From contig OX465580.1 in the NCBI GenBank assembly GCA_950022655.1, positions 100,334,797-100,398,796 of the forward strand: a stretch of DNA of 64,000 nucleotides. Direction: 5' to 3'. This DNA comes from Alentia gelatinosa. Lineage: Eukaryota; Annelida; Polychaeta; Phyllodocida; Polynoidae. Within the stretch, counting starts at the first letter, position 1. The number at the start of each line of letters is the position of its first letter. Under the pieces are notes generated by a model, which saw only the letters and a list, made by a program, of their open reading frames with translations, ran no database searches and was not told the DNA's origin. Shown piece by piece: positions 1-10,856 of the stretch. Both the position numbers and the translations under genes were made by a program.

Positions 1-1846
1 TTCTACAACCCAACTACCCTTGATCTGCCCATTACAGGCACTCTAGACGTACCGAGGCATTCCTGGGTACTCGATACAGGCTAAAGTGATTTTATGCGAG
101 TATCTATAGGGGAAATGTAAAAGCGAAGGCTTAGGCATATCAAAGTAATCCCAAAGTATGTGTGCATGCTAACTATCAGATGCTGAGAAGGTCAAGTTGT
201 GGGTGAAGGGAACCATGACATCAGTGCAGTCACGGCCGCAGGCTCAGATACTCTCGAGCCTGAACAAACATCTCTGAAACATCCATACTCAATGTGATGT
301 AGCTTGAGTTTTATTTCCTTCTACTTTACTTCAGATGTTTATTTAGTGAATCCTCCTGTAAAACCTCTTACAATTTCTTATGACACTGCGTATCCTTTCT
401 GCCTTCCCCCTCCTCCCCTTCTATTGAGCATCGCGAGGATCAGGGTTAAAGTATAACCTAGCTGCAATTAACGCTGCTACCTCCATACAGACTTGCACAC
501 AATGGTGTAGAAAACATCAGCCCTTCTCCCAACGTGTGGACACACTGCTGACACTGCTCTATCATGGACCAATGCCCATAACCTTGACCTATTTTCATTG
601 TACTCCTTCCGAATCTAAGACCCAATAATATCTGGCAGCTTAGTGACTAACCACACCATAAAGCATGAATCCATAAACTGCTCCTGGGAACCTCTCTATT
701 CACAGCTGACAGATCGTCCCCATATGTCCGTCTATCTAGCCTTAAGTGGAATTCACCCGGAATGATTCATGTACTTCTCGGGGTATATGTCTGACATAAA
801 TTCTGTGCTGGAACACAACCTCCACGTTTGAATGGTGGGTCCAATTTCTCTGAGACTGAAAATTAAAAGGAATTATCATCACAGATAAATTCCCCTCCCG
901 AGGTACAGTATCTCAAGAGACCTTGAGACATTTTAACAAATATCTCGCGAGATATACGAATCCCCCTCCGACTGAATTCCGCTTTAGAGACGTGAATGAT
1001 ATAAAGATCGTTATTGACGGATAGAAGTATCAGGGGAGTCAGTTGGGGTTATAAAAGAAATTGGAAATCGTTTTCATGGGAAATATACTGCCTCAGAAAA
1101 CAAAATAATGAAAACAAAATAATAAAAAAAAAACACAAAAAAAACACACCAGTGTTACTATGGAATGGGACTCAATTTATACTATCTTTGCTTTATAAAA
1201 GATTTTTATAAACATGAAATGAAAACAAAGATTTCCATGGAAAAGTTGCCATCTCTGATATATGCAGGAAAGAATATATGCATAATAAATAAATAAATAA
1301 ATTATTACTAATATTTTCATTCAGATCGAAGAGAGGCATTTTCTATTACTGATGGTTCAACTGAAAATACCGAGGGTAAAAGGTACATATCATATAGTAG
1401 ACATACCACTCCGTATCCTTTCTGATCACATTTATTTGACAAATTGACATATTAGCATAGCAGCGACGTCCTTCTCTACATTCGTAAATCAGATCAATCT
1501 AGTTCAGCCAATGCTCGCTCACCCTGCCTACACATCCCCTTCGTGTTTAATCAACCTAATTAACAAACCGTTTAATTAATTAAACAAACTTAGCCTTGAT
1601 ACAATTAGAGCCCTAGAAACTACAGCTGAAACAGAAAGAGTATATTGCCAAAACATATTCTCCAAGTACTACATACTTGGTTAAGAAGCACACAAACTAT
1701 TTTTCTTTAGGAGGACCTTATACCAAGTTCACTATTTCACAATATACATACTAACAAACTCAGCTGTGATGTCAAAATAAACATTTCGGGGGGATTCACT
1801 TGGAATGTCTAAAGAAGGATAAACAAGGTCCAGCAGCATCTAATCT
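1..1846. other. AT-rich noncoding DNA
   Basis: I see no credible gene here: frames are short and codon composition is AT-rich background. It holds an A-rich tract around 1108-1150, a short (AAAT)n run at about 1284-1304 and a perfect 16-bp palindrome, GTTTAATTAATTAAAC, at 1570-1585, which contains overlapping TAATTA homeodomain-type cores. In sequence this AT-rich, such a palindrome may be chance. Confidence 0.7.
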
Positions 1847-1899
1847 ATGCATAAGCCCCCTTTTAAAGTCAAACCATTAGGAAAAAGAACTAAAAGATT

Positions 1900-2160
1900 G
1901 CTCTTATATAAGGCCGAAGCACTGAACAGCTCCAGGCGGGAGGATGGCCATGGTAATGATCATGAAACACGTTTTGTCCTGCAAAATACAACTAGATTTT
2001 TCATGAGTGGCGGTGCGAGACAAATTGGGACATTGCGTGAGTCGGTGACGGAAGCGGCGGTGATTCCCGCCAATCTGAGGCGCAGAGCAGCTCACACACG
2101 CCACTCGCCCTCAGCGACAAGCGGCCGAACTAAAGTCGGTGACATGGATTCAAGCCACTT
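1900..2160. promoter_or_regulatory. GC/CpG-rich island, possible cis-regulatory module
   Basis: A segment clearly more GC- and CpG-rich than its flanks. It contains GGTAATGATCATGAAAC, the 9-mer GAGCAGCTC at 2085-2093 and GGAAGCGGCGGTGATTCCC. The frames through it (about 110 aa on plus, 66 aa on minus) have no domain I recognise and no convincing splice pair. Island boundaries and regulatory role are inferred from composition only. Confidence 0.3.
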
Positions 2161-2179
2161 TGAGCATGGGACTTAAGGC

Positions 2180-2180
<1 letters not shown>

Positions 2181-2212
<32 letters not shown>

Positions 2213-2330
2213 GTATATATATAATGCATGCACATATATATATACACTATATATCTATATACAATGTATACATGTATACGATTTAATGTATACACTCATG
2301 ACCATATATAACATAGAGACACGCATATAG
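2181..2330. repeat. ATATGT/TA microsatellite
   Basis: About five perfect ATATGT units from 2181, degrading into TA- and TATACA-rich sequence up to about 2330. Frames with alternating Ile/Cys are artefacts of this repeat. Confidence 0.9.
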
Positions 2331-3184
2331 ATGTACATATTTATCAAACCTATGAGCATACCTCCATGAATTAGGAAAAGAATAACCTACAGCGCTAGCA
2401 GCAACTAAAACACCACTCGGAATTATTCTCAATTGAGTGTTTCGAGAAATTTTATGGACCAAATTAATTTGTTTTTTTAAATGACCAGAGTGTGTTAGAA
2501 TACATACATATGTTTTAACAGTATCTTATGAAGTTTCTAGAATTAACTGACAAGAACTGACCAAAATATATTAGCCTAGTATTTTACAATTACAATTTTA
2601 CAGTTAGTCAAAAATATATACTTTCAAGGTTTTTAGGAGTGCCATTGGTCGACTAATATTAACTCTCAATTATCCTTGACAATGTCAGTGCTGAAAGGTC
2701 ATGATAGAAAGGTCCACTCCTTTTCAAACCTTTGTGACCTTACTATATCAATATCGGAAATAGACTGTGACTGTTACTCATGTAGTTAATTAATAATCTT
2801 ATCAATTCAAAACATACAGCTGTACATTGTATACATGAGCTTTATACATAGAAGACATTCGATGACAATTTTTTTACACGTACACACACAGTATGCAATT
2901 TGAATCTGCTGAAAATATGAAGCATAACACAGGTCTCTGAGCCTACGAGGCCGGGGCTGTGTGTTTGTGTACAGAAAGGGGTGGCCACTAACCATGGACA
3001 CCCAACTCGTTTATTGATCACTTTGTCTTGCATACGAACACAACACGGCGGTGGCCAAAAACGCTAACAGGGACTTACAACACACACTGCCCCTGGCAGT
3101 CATGGGAGCCGGCCTTTTTGGGTCGATGTCGTTTCAGGTTGGTGAGTGAAAACAGAGGGAATATTCTACCCACAGTTCCAAGTT
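2331..3184. other. AT-rich noncoding DNA
   Basis: No gene recognised. AT-rich with short scattered words. The last 150 bp grow more GC-rich toward the adjacent minisatellite. Confidence 0.6.
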
Positions 3185-3560
3185 CAATCAGTTTGAAGCA
3201 GGTCTACGCGGCAGGTCATTGGGAGGTCAAACCTTTGGAGCATGTCTACGAGGACAAGTCAATGAGATGTGAGCAGTTTGGAATAGGTCTATCAGGGCAG
3301 AGCAGTGGGAAGAGGGCAGTTCGGAGCGTGTCTATGAGGGCAGGCCAGTGGGAGGCTAGCAGTTTGGAGCATGTCTTAGAAGACATGACAGTGGGAGGTA
3401 AGCAGCTATGAGTATGTCTATAAGAGCAGATCACTGGGAGGTAATTAGGTTCTGGGAGGTGGGCAGTTTGAAACAAGTACTTGAGGTATGTCAGTGGGAG
3501 CTGAGTAGCCTGCTACTTGTCTGTCATGGGAGGTTAGTGGAAGGTGAGACATTTAGAGCA
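3185..3560 (+). repeat. 43-bp minisatellite, degenerate
   Basis: Imperfect tandem repeat seen directly. The anchor GTCTA/GTCTT recurs at 3202, 3244, 3287, 3330, 3373 and 3416, spacing 42-43 bp. Unit halves are about GTCTATGAGGGCAGGGCAGT then GGGAGGTGAGCAGTTTGGAG plus CAT. About eight units, the last ones broken and shifted. A 127-residue open frame over it merely translates the repeat, so I do not call a gene. Confidence 0.9.
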
Positions 3561-3607
3561 GGCCCATATGGGACACATTTAAGAAGAAACCAACAAGGTT
3601 TGGTAAG

Positions 3608-3679
3608 AGTTGTCGTTGTCCACGCGTTTGATGAGGATTGAATATCATGTAGCATTAAAACGCGTGGAGAACGACAACT
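3608..3679. repeat. 22-bp inverted repeat (hairpin) beside a MITE
   Basis: Left arm 3608-3629 and right arm 3658-3679 are reverse complements with one mismatch; core TCCACGCGTTT pairs with AAACGCGTGGA. The 28-nt loop starts GATGAGGATTGAAT. It ends 24 bp before the inverted terminus of the element at 3704. Function unknown; it could be part of a larger foldback element or a target preference of that element. Confidence 0.8.
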
Positions 3680-3703
3680 TTGACCCAACGAGTTGCTTTC
3701 TGT

Positions 3704-3850
3704 ATTTATCTCACCCCAGTGCACACTAAAAGAATGGATGATACACAGAATATAGACTATGGAGAACGGACTGCAATACTCATAGGGGGCATGGAGAGCA
3801 AGTTCCCAGTGTTAAGCCTATAGGACAAATATATCAGGGGTGAGATAAAT
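3704..3850. mobile_element. Short MITE, family 1 copy a
   Basis: Perfect 14-bp terminal inverted repeats, ATTTATCTCACCCC at 3704-3717 and GGGGTGAGATAAAT at 3837-3850, enclose 119 bp with no coding capacity. The same terminus appears at 5824-5836 and at both ends of a 480-bp element at 29050-29529, so this is a repeat family. I could not identify a clean target-site duplication, so the superfamily stays open. Confidence 0.75.
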
Positions 3851-4341
3851 CACTATTCACAGGTGTTTTTCATGAAAGGTCCTGGCCTGTCAGCAAGAAA
3901 CACGTGTACAGATACATGACTTATAACAGCAAATCTACTTTATAGTACATTGAGTGACGATACTGCAAGGGTGGATGAAAGCACTGCGAATATAATGAGA
4001 ATACCTGTGGAGACTGTATGGTGGAATAACCTACGAAAACGCAGCTTTCGCGATATAAAGGATACTGCGTCAACAAGTAGTTTAGGAGTGCTCCGGTGAA
4101 TAGATTCATAGTCAACTTGACCAACCAAAAGACATCGACACGAGCCTGATCCATTTACATACACCCTGAATAACCACTTTCACTCATATTAAACCATCAG
4201 GGGCCAGTAATGACATATAAACGATAGTAGCTTGGGTTATGGGTTTAACTACGCTTGCCGACTTTACAGACACACACAGCCAACATTCTGTCAGTGGCCA
4301 CATCAAACCACATCTATCAAAAACACATCAAGGCCTCCAAA

Positions 4342-4545
4342 TGACGTCACAAGAACGCCATGACAACGACGTCGTGACGGCCATTACTCCCTCCTTCATG
4401 TCGCGACAACAATGATGCACGGTGACGACTCTTCGATGATAAGGTCATAATGACGTCAGCAGCGTCCAAACAACGACGTTACTATGGCATAGCCATGACA
4501 GTGGCGTGGTGAGGATTCTGACGTCAGGGTGCTGCGCTGACGTCA
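4342..4545. promoter_or_regulatory. Cluster of four palindromic CRE sites
   Basis: TGACGTCA occurs at 4342-4349, 4451-4458, 4519-4526 and 4538-4545, with a further palindrome ACGACGTCGT at 4366-4375 and several TGACG half-sites. This octamer is the consensus for CREB/ATF bZIP dimers. About one copy is expected by chance in 64 kb; four in 204 bp is marked clustering. It lies 130-330 bp downstream of the stop codon of the minus-strand exon at 4676-4815, so it is either 3' flanking/UTR sequence of that gene or a control element of something else. Confidence 0.6.
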
Positions 4546-4675
4546 CGATGACACTAGTAATGCACACCTAGAATGTGTCATCGTCCTTAGTATCATTATC
4601 ATATTTATCATTATCACTATTCACAGGATGCTCTGGCTATGATGCGCGCCTCTGAACCTCTTCCCTAGGAAGCTT

Positions 4676-4815
4676 CTACTCGTCGTAGTCGTTGGTGAGG
4701 AAGTGATACACGAAGGCCGCCTTCTTGCGTTCCTCCTGCTGCATCTGAGCCTTCGGGGGGACATCCGAGCCCTGGTTAAGCTGCGCGCGCAGGAACAGGC
4801 CGCCGAACAGTGTTG
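4676..4815 (-). CDS. Terminal coding exon of an unidentified membrane-protein-like gene
   Basis: Minus-strand exon with an acceptor, pyrimidine-rich tract then TTTGGCAG, placing the first exon base at 4815. The frame then runs 45 codons to TAG at 4676-4678. Visible features are a hydrophobic start (TLFGGLFLRAQ), a polar linker (NQGSDVPPK), a charged helix-prone stretch (QMQQEERKKAAF) and an acidic end (FLTNDYDE). Codons end mostly in G or C, unlike the AT-rich flanks, as expected of real coding sequence. The exon begins with the last two bases of a codon, so it follows a phase-1 intron. The hydrophobic start would continue a transmembrane segment from the preceding exon, with the charged tail cytosolic or luminal. 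I do not recognise the protein. No close AATAAA was found on minus downstream; TTTATT on plus near 3009 is the first noted. Confidence 0.65.
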
Positions 4816-5283
4816 CTGCCAAAGACACAAGAGGAAAAACGGAATGAATTAACTTAATTACTGTCATGTAAAAATAAATCACCTGTCTCTAACAAAACGC
4901 TTTGAACACCCTGCTGACGCTCAGGAGAACAGGGCATAAATGGTCGTTTCAGGAGAATAAGGATGTTGGGGGGAAAATGCTTTCACATAATCATGTTTCC
5001 AAACGGTATTCAAAACAAAACATTGCTCAATAAAAACCAAACTATTTTAGGACATTATGCATCAGTGTCTGGATGTGTTTTTTTTTATTTAATTGTAAGT
5101 GTTAATCTATTTCAAACATTATGTCAAGATTAATTTTTTTTCTAAACAAGAAAGTGACCCCACAGGGACCCTGATGGACACACTGGACCTTGCAGGCCCT
5201 ATATGTCAATCCTCTTGAGAGGAAAAAGATTTTAAACAATTATGTCAAGATTAGATTTGGATTATATAAATTTGGTCGATAAA

Positions 5284-5684
5284 CGATTTTTTTTTATCAA
5301 GACGTGTTTATTTACAAGAAAAAGGTAAGTGTACTCATCCGACATTGGATCTTTATTGATCAAGGTTTGAAGTTTTCTGAGCTTAGTTATATCAATTAAA
5401 TTAAATGAAATGTCTGAATACTCTACTATTGATAAAATTTGTTTTACCAGTTTAATTTCTGATAATTCATTTAGGAAGTATCAAATTTTCTTAAATTTGA
5501 ACAGTTTTACTGCAAACTCCTTTGTTATTTCTTTAAAAATGCGATTTCAGATCTATTATCTATGATTACGCCGAGATATCTGTAGCTTTCTACAGATTCA
5601 AATACCGTCTGTCCTAAATGTATTTGTTAACCTTCACCGTTGTCCATAACGCAAATACCTACTTAGAAGTGAACCATGTTTCTT
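5284..5684 (-). pseudogene. Decayed LINE reverse-transcriptase fragment
   Basis: Minus-strand translation gives ESYRYLGVIID at about 5558-5590, the conserved (Y)xYLGxxxD motif just past the RT core of non-LTR retrotransposon ORF2 proteins. Downstream, in a shifted frame, FLNELSEIKLVKQIL (about 5430-5478) matches the usual 'LP...IK...Y..LI...L.Y' region. Several stops and at least one frameshift show it is dead. On minus it runs into an A-rich end opposite the T run at about 5286-5295, plausibly the element's 3' end. The clade (CR1/Jockey/RTE-like) cannot be assigned. It lies in the putative intron between the exons at 4676 and 10806 and abuts a MITE copy. Confidence 0.75.
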
Positions 5685-5685
5685 A

Positions 5686-5836
5686 TTGGTATTTCTCTCT
5701 CTATAGACTTAATATTGGGAACACGTATCCAACGCCCATGAAATATTAAGGAAAATATCCAATGGGGGATTATGTCACAAATGTTAGCCCATCAGTCAAT
5801 GATGATTAGTACAATGAGGTAAAGGGTGAGATAAAT
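5686..5836. mobile_element. MITE family 1 copy b, internally deleted
   Basis: 5701-5836 aligns with the right end of the 480-bp element at 29406-29529 (shared TATAGACTTAA, TATCCAACGC, ATGTCACAAATGT and terminal GGGTGAGATAAA). Its left end, TTGGTATTTC, resembles the left subterminal sequence of that element, so the centre seems deleted. The left terminal repeat is eroded. Confidence 0.65.
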
Positions 5837-7650
5837 TCAAGTTTAGAGTCAGAGCTCGTATCCCATCGAGTTTGAATCGCTTATTAATTCACAGGTGTCC
5901 TCTATAGTATGTATAGTCCCTCTACCCCGAGGTATCGCCGAATGCATGTCAACACGGCAGCTTCATGCTTTTAAAGAAACACACCGACTGGACGACGCTG
6001 GACGAAAATGCTGATCTAAGCAGTGAGTGTAGATGGCATTTTCTCGTTTTTCCTTATGGCTCCAGCCGCGTATGGTCACTGAGTGACCGCCGAAGCGACG
6101 GCCACTAAGCCACCTCTTCTGACATGTCTGGTAACATGATAACTAAGAGTCGGTACCTGAGATTTGCCTTAGGATTTGTACCTGACATGAGCCTACCGCG
6201 AGCAGTATGCGTGGCAGTTTATTTAATCCTGATGTGATTAATATCATTAACGTCTGTTACATTTTGGAATGTTCCATATGAATCTTCCTGAAATGACTAG
6301 AGAACTGGCTCCAGGGTGGCTAGACGGTGCGGGATTTGCAAGGTGTGGCCCAGTAATAAAAAAGAGGACGATAAAATATCAAAGATAAAAGGAAGGAGTA
6401 GACGGCAGACCCAGTGGGTGATCATTATCTATGTCTTAAACTCATACAACTCAAAGATATATTGTTGGCCACCTTGAATTAGAATACCCCTTCAACATCG
6501 TACAACCTGATAGAACAATCTCAAAACCACTTGTCGACCAAAATAGTACCAAAGATAGTTTGGGAATCTCGACTCATGTCATTTGGGACTGAGATAAATT
6601 AGATCGCTGCATAAATACCGTATGTGGTAAGATGCCAACATCAAGTGACTGATGAAGCGTGAGTTGACATCAGTTTGGAGATAGATGGGCCTGTGTTCAT
6701 GTTTTTTCTCCTCTAAGGAATGCCAATGTCACTGTTGGCATTGGCAGGGGACACTAGATTGACAAGTGTAATGCAGTATGAATATAAATAGCACTCTTTC
6801 ATGCCCAATCAATCATATCAGTCCCATATTGTTCATATCATAGATATCTAATAATTATTCAGGTCATTCTAGATTGATTATACTATTAAATTATCTCAAA
6901 TATTCATTTGGGAGCTATCTTTGTGCACTTAGCGGTATCACTAGTCCTGGAATTTACCAACATCCGCATGACCGTTGAAAATATAATGTGGACTATGGCA
7001 TGGACTTCGAAACAAAAAGCAATGCTTGACTTTGAGTCTTACAGAAGATATTTACTGAAAATTGCCCAGAATATCTTATGATCTATACTGTATATGATGT
7101 ATTTAGTACATATCATGCCAAGGCTAGATTTGTTTCATTGTCGATAATCTGCAGCCATGATAATCACCACATAGGGATAATTACCACTCGATCCACCTCT
7201 TGCCCCTATAGTCAATATCTACCTGGTAGTCAATATATCATTGCCTACCATTTGTTTGTAATTTTCTCGTTCCATCGGAGTTTTTTTCTCTCGAAAAGAG
7301 CTCCATAGTTGGAAATTTTTTTAGCATCAGCGGTGGGATAGGACGTGGACAGCTAAGCCTCGTGAACCAAACATAGTTTTATCATTGCCTACCATATTTT
7401 CGGCACTCATCCGGCAACATGCTACACCTTCAATTATCGTACAACATGCTATACATTCTTATGACCGAATGTTATCTATTTGTGTTATATGGAAACGACA
7501 GACATCCAAGTGTATACTGATGGAGCCGGGTCACCACTGTGTCATTTTTACCAATTAACCCCTCGCTACATGCCGCTCCTCTACGCAATCACCAGCATGA
7601 ACAGCCTCTCATGACGCCATCAATACGTCATGCACGGCGTCTGCTCACCG
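5837..7650. other. Noncoding DNA, putative intron
   Basis: No gene recognised. There is a small perfect hairpin at 6719-6742 (AATGCCAA / TTGGCATT, 8-nt loop). If the exons at 4676 and 10806 belong together, this lies in their intron. Confidence 0.5.
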
Positions 7651-7665
7651 GCCGCCCTCTAGTGG
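7651..7665 (-). promoter_or_regulatory. CTCF consensus match
   Basis: The minus strand reads CCACTAGAGGGCGGC, matching all 15 positions of the published CTCF core consensus CCASYAGRKGGCRSY. It sits in a locally CpG-rich stretch (7560-7700) that also contains ATACGTCATGCACGGCGTC. A second perfect match in the same orientation is at 25672-25686. Role inferred; CTCF is known in bilaterians including lophotrochozoans. Confidence 0.45.
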
Positions 7666-7699
7666 GAAGACTTCTAATCACAGCCTGGGTTTGACACCA

Positions 7700-8470
7700 A
7701 AGTCAGCGCCATACGTGACCTACTTAGAATGTCTAATGTACTTCATATGATGTTCATCTGACTATCGCATTTGTGAGCCGGATCTCTTTCGAAAACTTTG
7801 GGGAGTCGTTTAATGCGGTACTCTACAGTTCCCCTTCCAAACTTATCCTTCTGATATATGCCCCTTATTCTTTTCATTCTATTCAATTCATTTAGAGTTT
7901 AGGAAATGAAAAATATTCAATGACATCTATACAAAACAAGGAGTGGGGGGTCGGAGTGTTATTTTCATGGTCAGCCTCATTTCCTTCCGTAGAGACAACA
8001 AATTGCATACTTCACAGCACTGGGGAAATTTTGACTGACCATTTAGCGCCTAACGGGTGCACCCTGGCGGGCCGTGAACAGGACTATGAGCACGTTTGCT
8101 GAAAACAGTGCAAATCAGGGCGTGAAGACGTTATTATTGATGCTTATCCATGTGTGTAATTAAGGATTTCCTGGGAAAATCCACCCAACACAACTTTGTA
8201 TTCTGTATTTCTATTTTTCCTCAATCTTAAGACAATCAGTCCTCTTTGGGAGACAAGCGAACCAGAAAGACGGATAGGAAGTGGAGATGGAATGAGAGAC
8301 CAACAAGCTGGTCCTTGTGTGCAGGCCGTGTAGGCAACTGTAGAGACTAGAGGTGGGCACTATCAACAATTAAGCCGAAGACAATGAGTCGTTATCTGGC
8401 GGCGAATCAACAGCAGGCCCAGCTGGTAGGATGTGAGTAGGGTGGGGATGGGTAATTCCCATTCTTCATT
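7700..8470. other. Noncoding DNA
   Basis: Mixed-composition sequence with no recognisable gene, RNA or repeat. The short frame near 7920-8102 has no domain and no splice context. Confidence 0.5.
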
Positions 8471-8477
8471 TGTCCAT

Positions 8478-8900
8478 TTATCCCCCTCTACCTCCTTTCC
8501 AACTCAGCCTACTGCATGACTCTAGGAGAGGACCATGAGAGACAAGAGGGAGTCGATCATAAAAACACCCATTGATACGGCGGGCGGCCGTCGGGGGTGC
8601 TGTGTCGGAGGACGGCGGCGTCGGCGTATTGGATATAACTGTCAGGCGGCGACGTCGCCAGTGCTTTAAAGCGTAATGAGCGGCGGGGAGACGGTCGTCC
8701 GACGTCCTCACCGACTGTTTTATTCAGGACACAATGCTGGTCTGATGGGAGAAGCAGTTCCCAACCGCTCCGGGCGAGCAGTTCAACGTGGCTGGGGGGA
8801 GATCGGAACTTGCCCGAGCGCCCTAGAAGTGTCCAAGTTGTTTCTGAGAAGCTCTGAGCGATTCCGACCAGACTTTAGCGGCTACGGTAAGCCCTCTGGC
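8478..8900. promoter_or_regulatory. CpG-rich island
   Basis: Strongly CpG-rich relative to its flanks, with words such as GTCGATCATAAAAACACCC, GACGGCGGCGTCGGCG and GGCGGCGACGTCGCC. Frames of about 77 aa exist on both strands, as expected by chance in stop-poor GC-rich DNA, with no recognisable protein. A regulatory island or promoter is the likelier reading. Confidence 0.3.
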
Positions 8901-10805
8901 CAACCCTGATACACTATGTACATAAGTCATGGGCCTTCCTAATTAACCTTGATTTGGACTGGTTTTCTTAAAGTCACTGCTCCTATATATATCATGCGTA
9001 ACCCCGATTGGACGGGTATGATCAACTAACAGAATAAATAGTGTAGATAAAATCTAAATAAATAGCTACTCTAAGAGCTGGCTAGCTCTTGTTATCTAAT
9101 CCAAAATGGCTTCTAGAGGGCCCAACCTGTTATGGGTATCTAATCGTAAATAGCTCCATTAACACCTAGGTTGATCTAATTAACTAATCAATCAGACCAA
9201 ACGATCCTCTGATAATCTATTGTTTTAATCATTTAACTATCACTTTTGTTTAAATTTGTGAATTGTATTAATTTCATTTCCTTCAATCGCTTTATGAAAC
9301 ACTCTTTAAAATATTGTCAAATCATTGATACAATTACCCCAGCTTTTATTTTTCATTTGTAATTAGAATCATGCATCAAGATCATCCACCCCTCAGTACC
9401 TCATGCCAACGAAACCTCCAGTGTCGACACATCTCAACGAGCCGCTCCTATGAACGTCACATCTGGCGAGAGCAGGTGCACCAGAAACCTCATGAACTGG
9501 AGATGAGGGGAGGGGGGTGACACGTGAAGGAGGGGTTTATTTGGTTACTTCCAGGCCGACTAATTAGCACGGTCATTTTGATTGTGATGCCAGGTAAGAT
9601 GTGGCTGAGAAGGCACCCGGCTTCCCCGATCATAGAGCTGGAGGCGTGCCTGCCGCTGTTCAAGCACCAGGAGGCGGACCGGGAAATGAGCTACTGTCAG
9701 TAGTATAGGCAATAGCGGCGTTGAGTAGGGCTTCAGTGGGTGAGATCGGGTGAGTAGTATGTGAAAAGCGTGGAAATACGATGGCGCTTGTCAGCAGGCA
9801 GCTATCTACTGTCTGCGGGGTCTGTACATTCAACCTTTTCTTCTTATTCTGCGGTGACATCATCTGCAAATGCAGATCTCAAAGTATTTTCATCGATGTT
9901 TTCTGGGTGACCGCATCATCTATATGTGTTCTGTCTTACATTACAGTTCGAGGTGAATGCTGGCTCTGTCGGTTTGGTCGCTAACGGTAGATCCATGTAG
10001 TCTGTGCATCGCGCAATTATCAAATTAAACATACAATGAGGTACACCAATCAAGGTTATTTGGAAAAGGACACTCATTGTAACTAGGACTGAATTTCTGA
10101 CTGTACCAGAACGGGAGTGAGACCATATGTAAATGTGAATCTTGTTCAATAAAACCAGAAGGGTTTTGTGACGGGCAGCGTCTTGTGATTATAAAATCTT
10201 TCTCTTCCGTCAAAATCGGCTACAATTATCAACTCGAAGTTTTGACAGTTTCATCCGCAGCCATGAAATGAGTGTATTTGTGACATTCGTCAGACACCTA
10301 AAAGATATCATCAGTACCACTAAGAAAACAGGACTGGGGTACATTTATGGCTAATACTTAACTACGAGTTATGCCCTCTCCCAAATGCATCAATACTACT
10401 AAGAACTGTCCATGGTATATCATAACAAACTTGTGAACACCTTTAAGAAAATGTTACTTCTCCTTCTGCGACCGATCAACTAAGGTCATGATGAGCTGAC
10501 CTATGGTCATGGATACCAAAGCAGTGCTCACTCTTCTTGTAATTGTAAAATGCTACAGAGACATTGTGACGTTACAATCTTAGTGGCAGTTACAACTTTA
10601 TAACCAATACATCATGAAGTTCCCATATTATAAGGGTTACTCATTTTATCGATTGGAGGACAACCGTTTCTTAAGTGGTGCTCGCACTTTTCACCACGTT
10701 GGGCTAGGAGGCATCACCAGTTTCTAAACGGAACTGACTTTATACTTTGCAGATGATGAATATTCTATCTTATTATATACCTGTGACGCTATGACCTACA
10801 CTTAC
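8901..10805. other. Noncoding DNA
   Basis: No gene recognised. AT-rich from 8930 to 9400. At 9540-9600 a homeodomain-type word CGACTAATTAGCACGG precedes a donor-like CCAG/GTAAGA, but no frame ending there is convincingly coding. CATGCGTAACCCCG at 8992-9005 recurs near 27271, where it forms an inverted repeat with a downstream CGGGGTAATC. Confidence 0.5.
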
Positions 10806-10856
10806 CGGCTGCTCCTACATATGTCGTTTTTACAACTGTACGACACCTGGTGGCGT
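10806..10856 (-). CDS. Candidate internal exon upstream of the 4676 terminal exon
   Basis: A 51-nt minus-strand segment bounded by an acceptor (tttttctag...atatacctcag) and a strong donor (CCG/GTAAGTG). Two of three frames are open. The frame entering and leaving in phase 1 ends TTYVGAA plus one G; joined to the exon starting at 4815 this gives an Ala codon and the continuous hydrophobic run TTYVGAAATLFGGLFL, a plausible single transmembrane helix. Splice signals and phase match are seen; membership of the same gene is inferred. The implied intron is about 6 kb. Confidence 0.4.

Noticed and set aside
3028..3411. 127-residue plus frame
   Set aside because: Consists of 43-bp minisatellite units; the repeat unit is not a multiple of three, so frames change from unit to unit.
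10743..10760. Plus-strand YFADDE, like the catalytic motif of reverse transcriptases
   Set aside because: A stop lies six codons upstream and no other RT motif is visible in any frame nearby; treated as chance.
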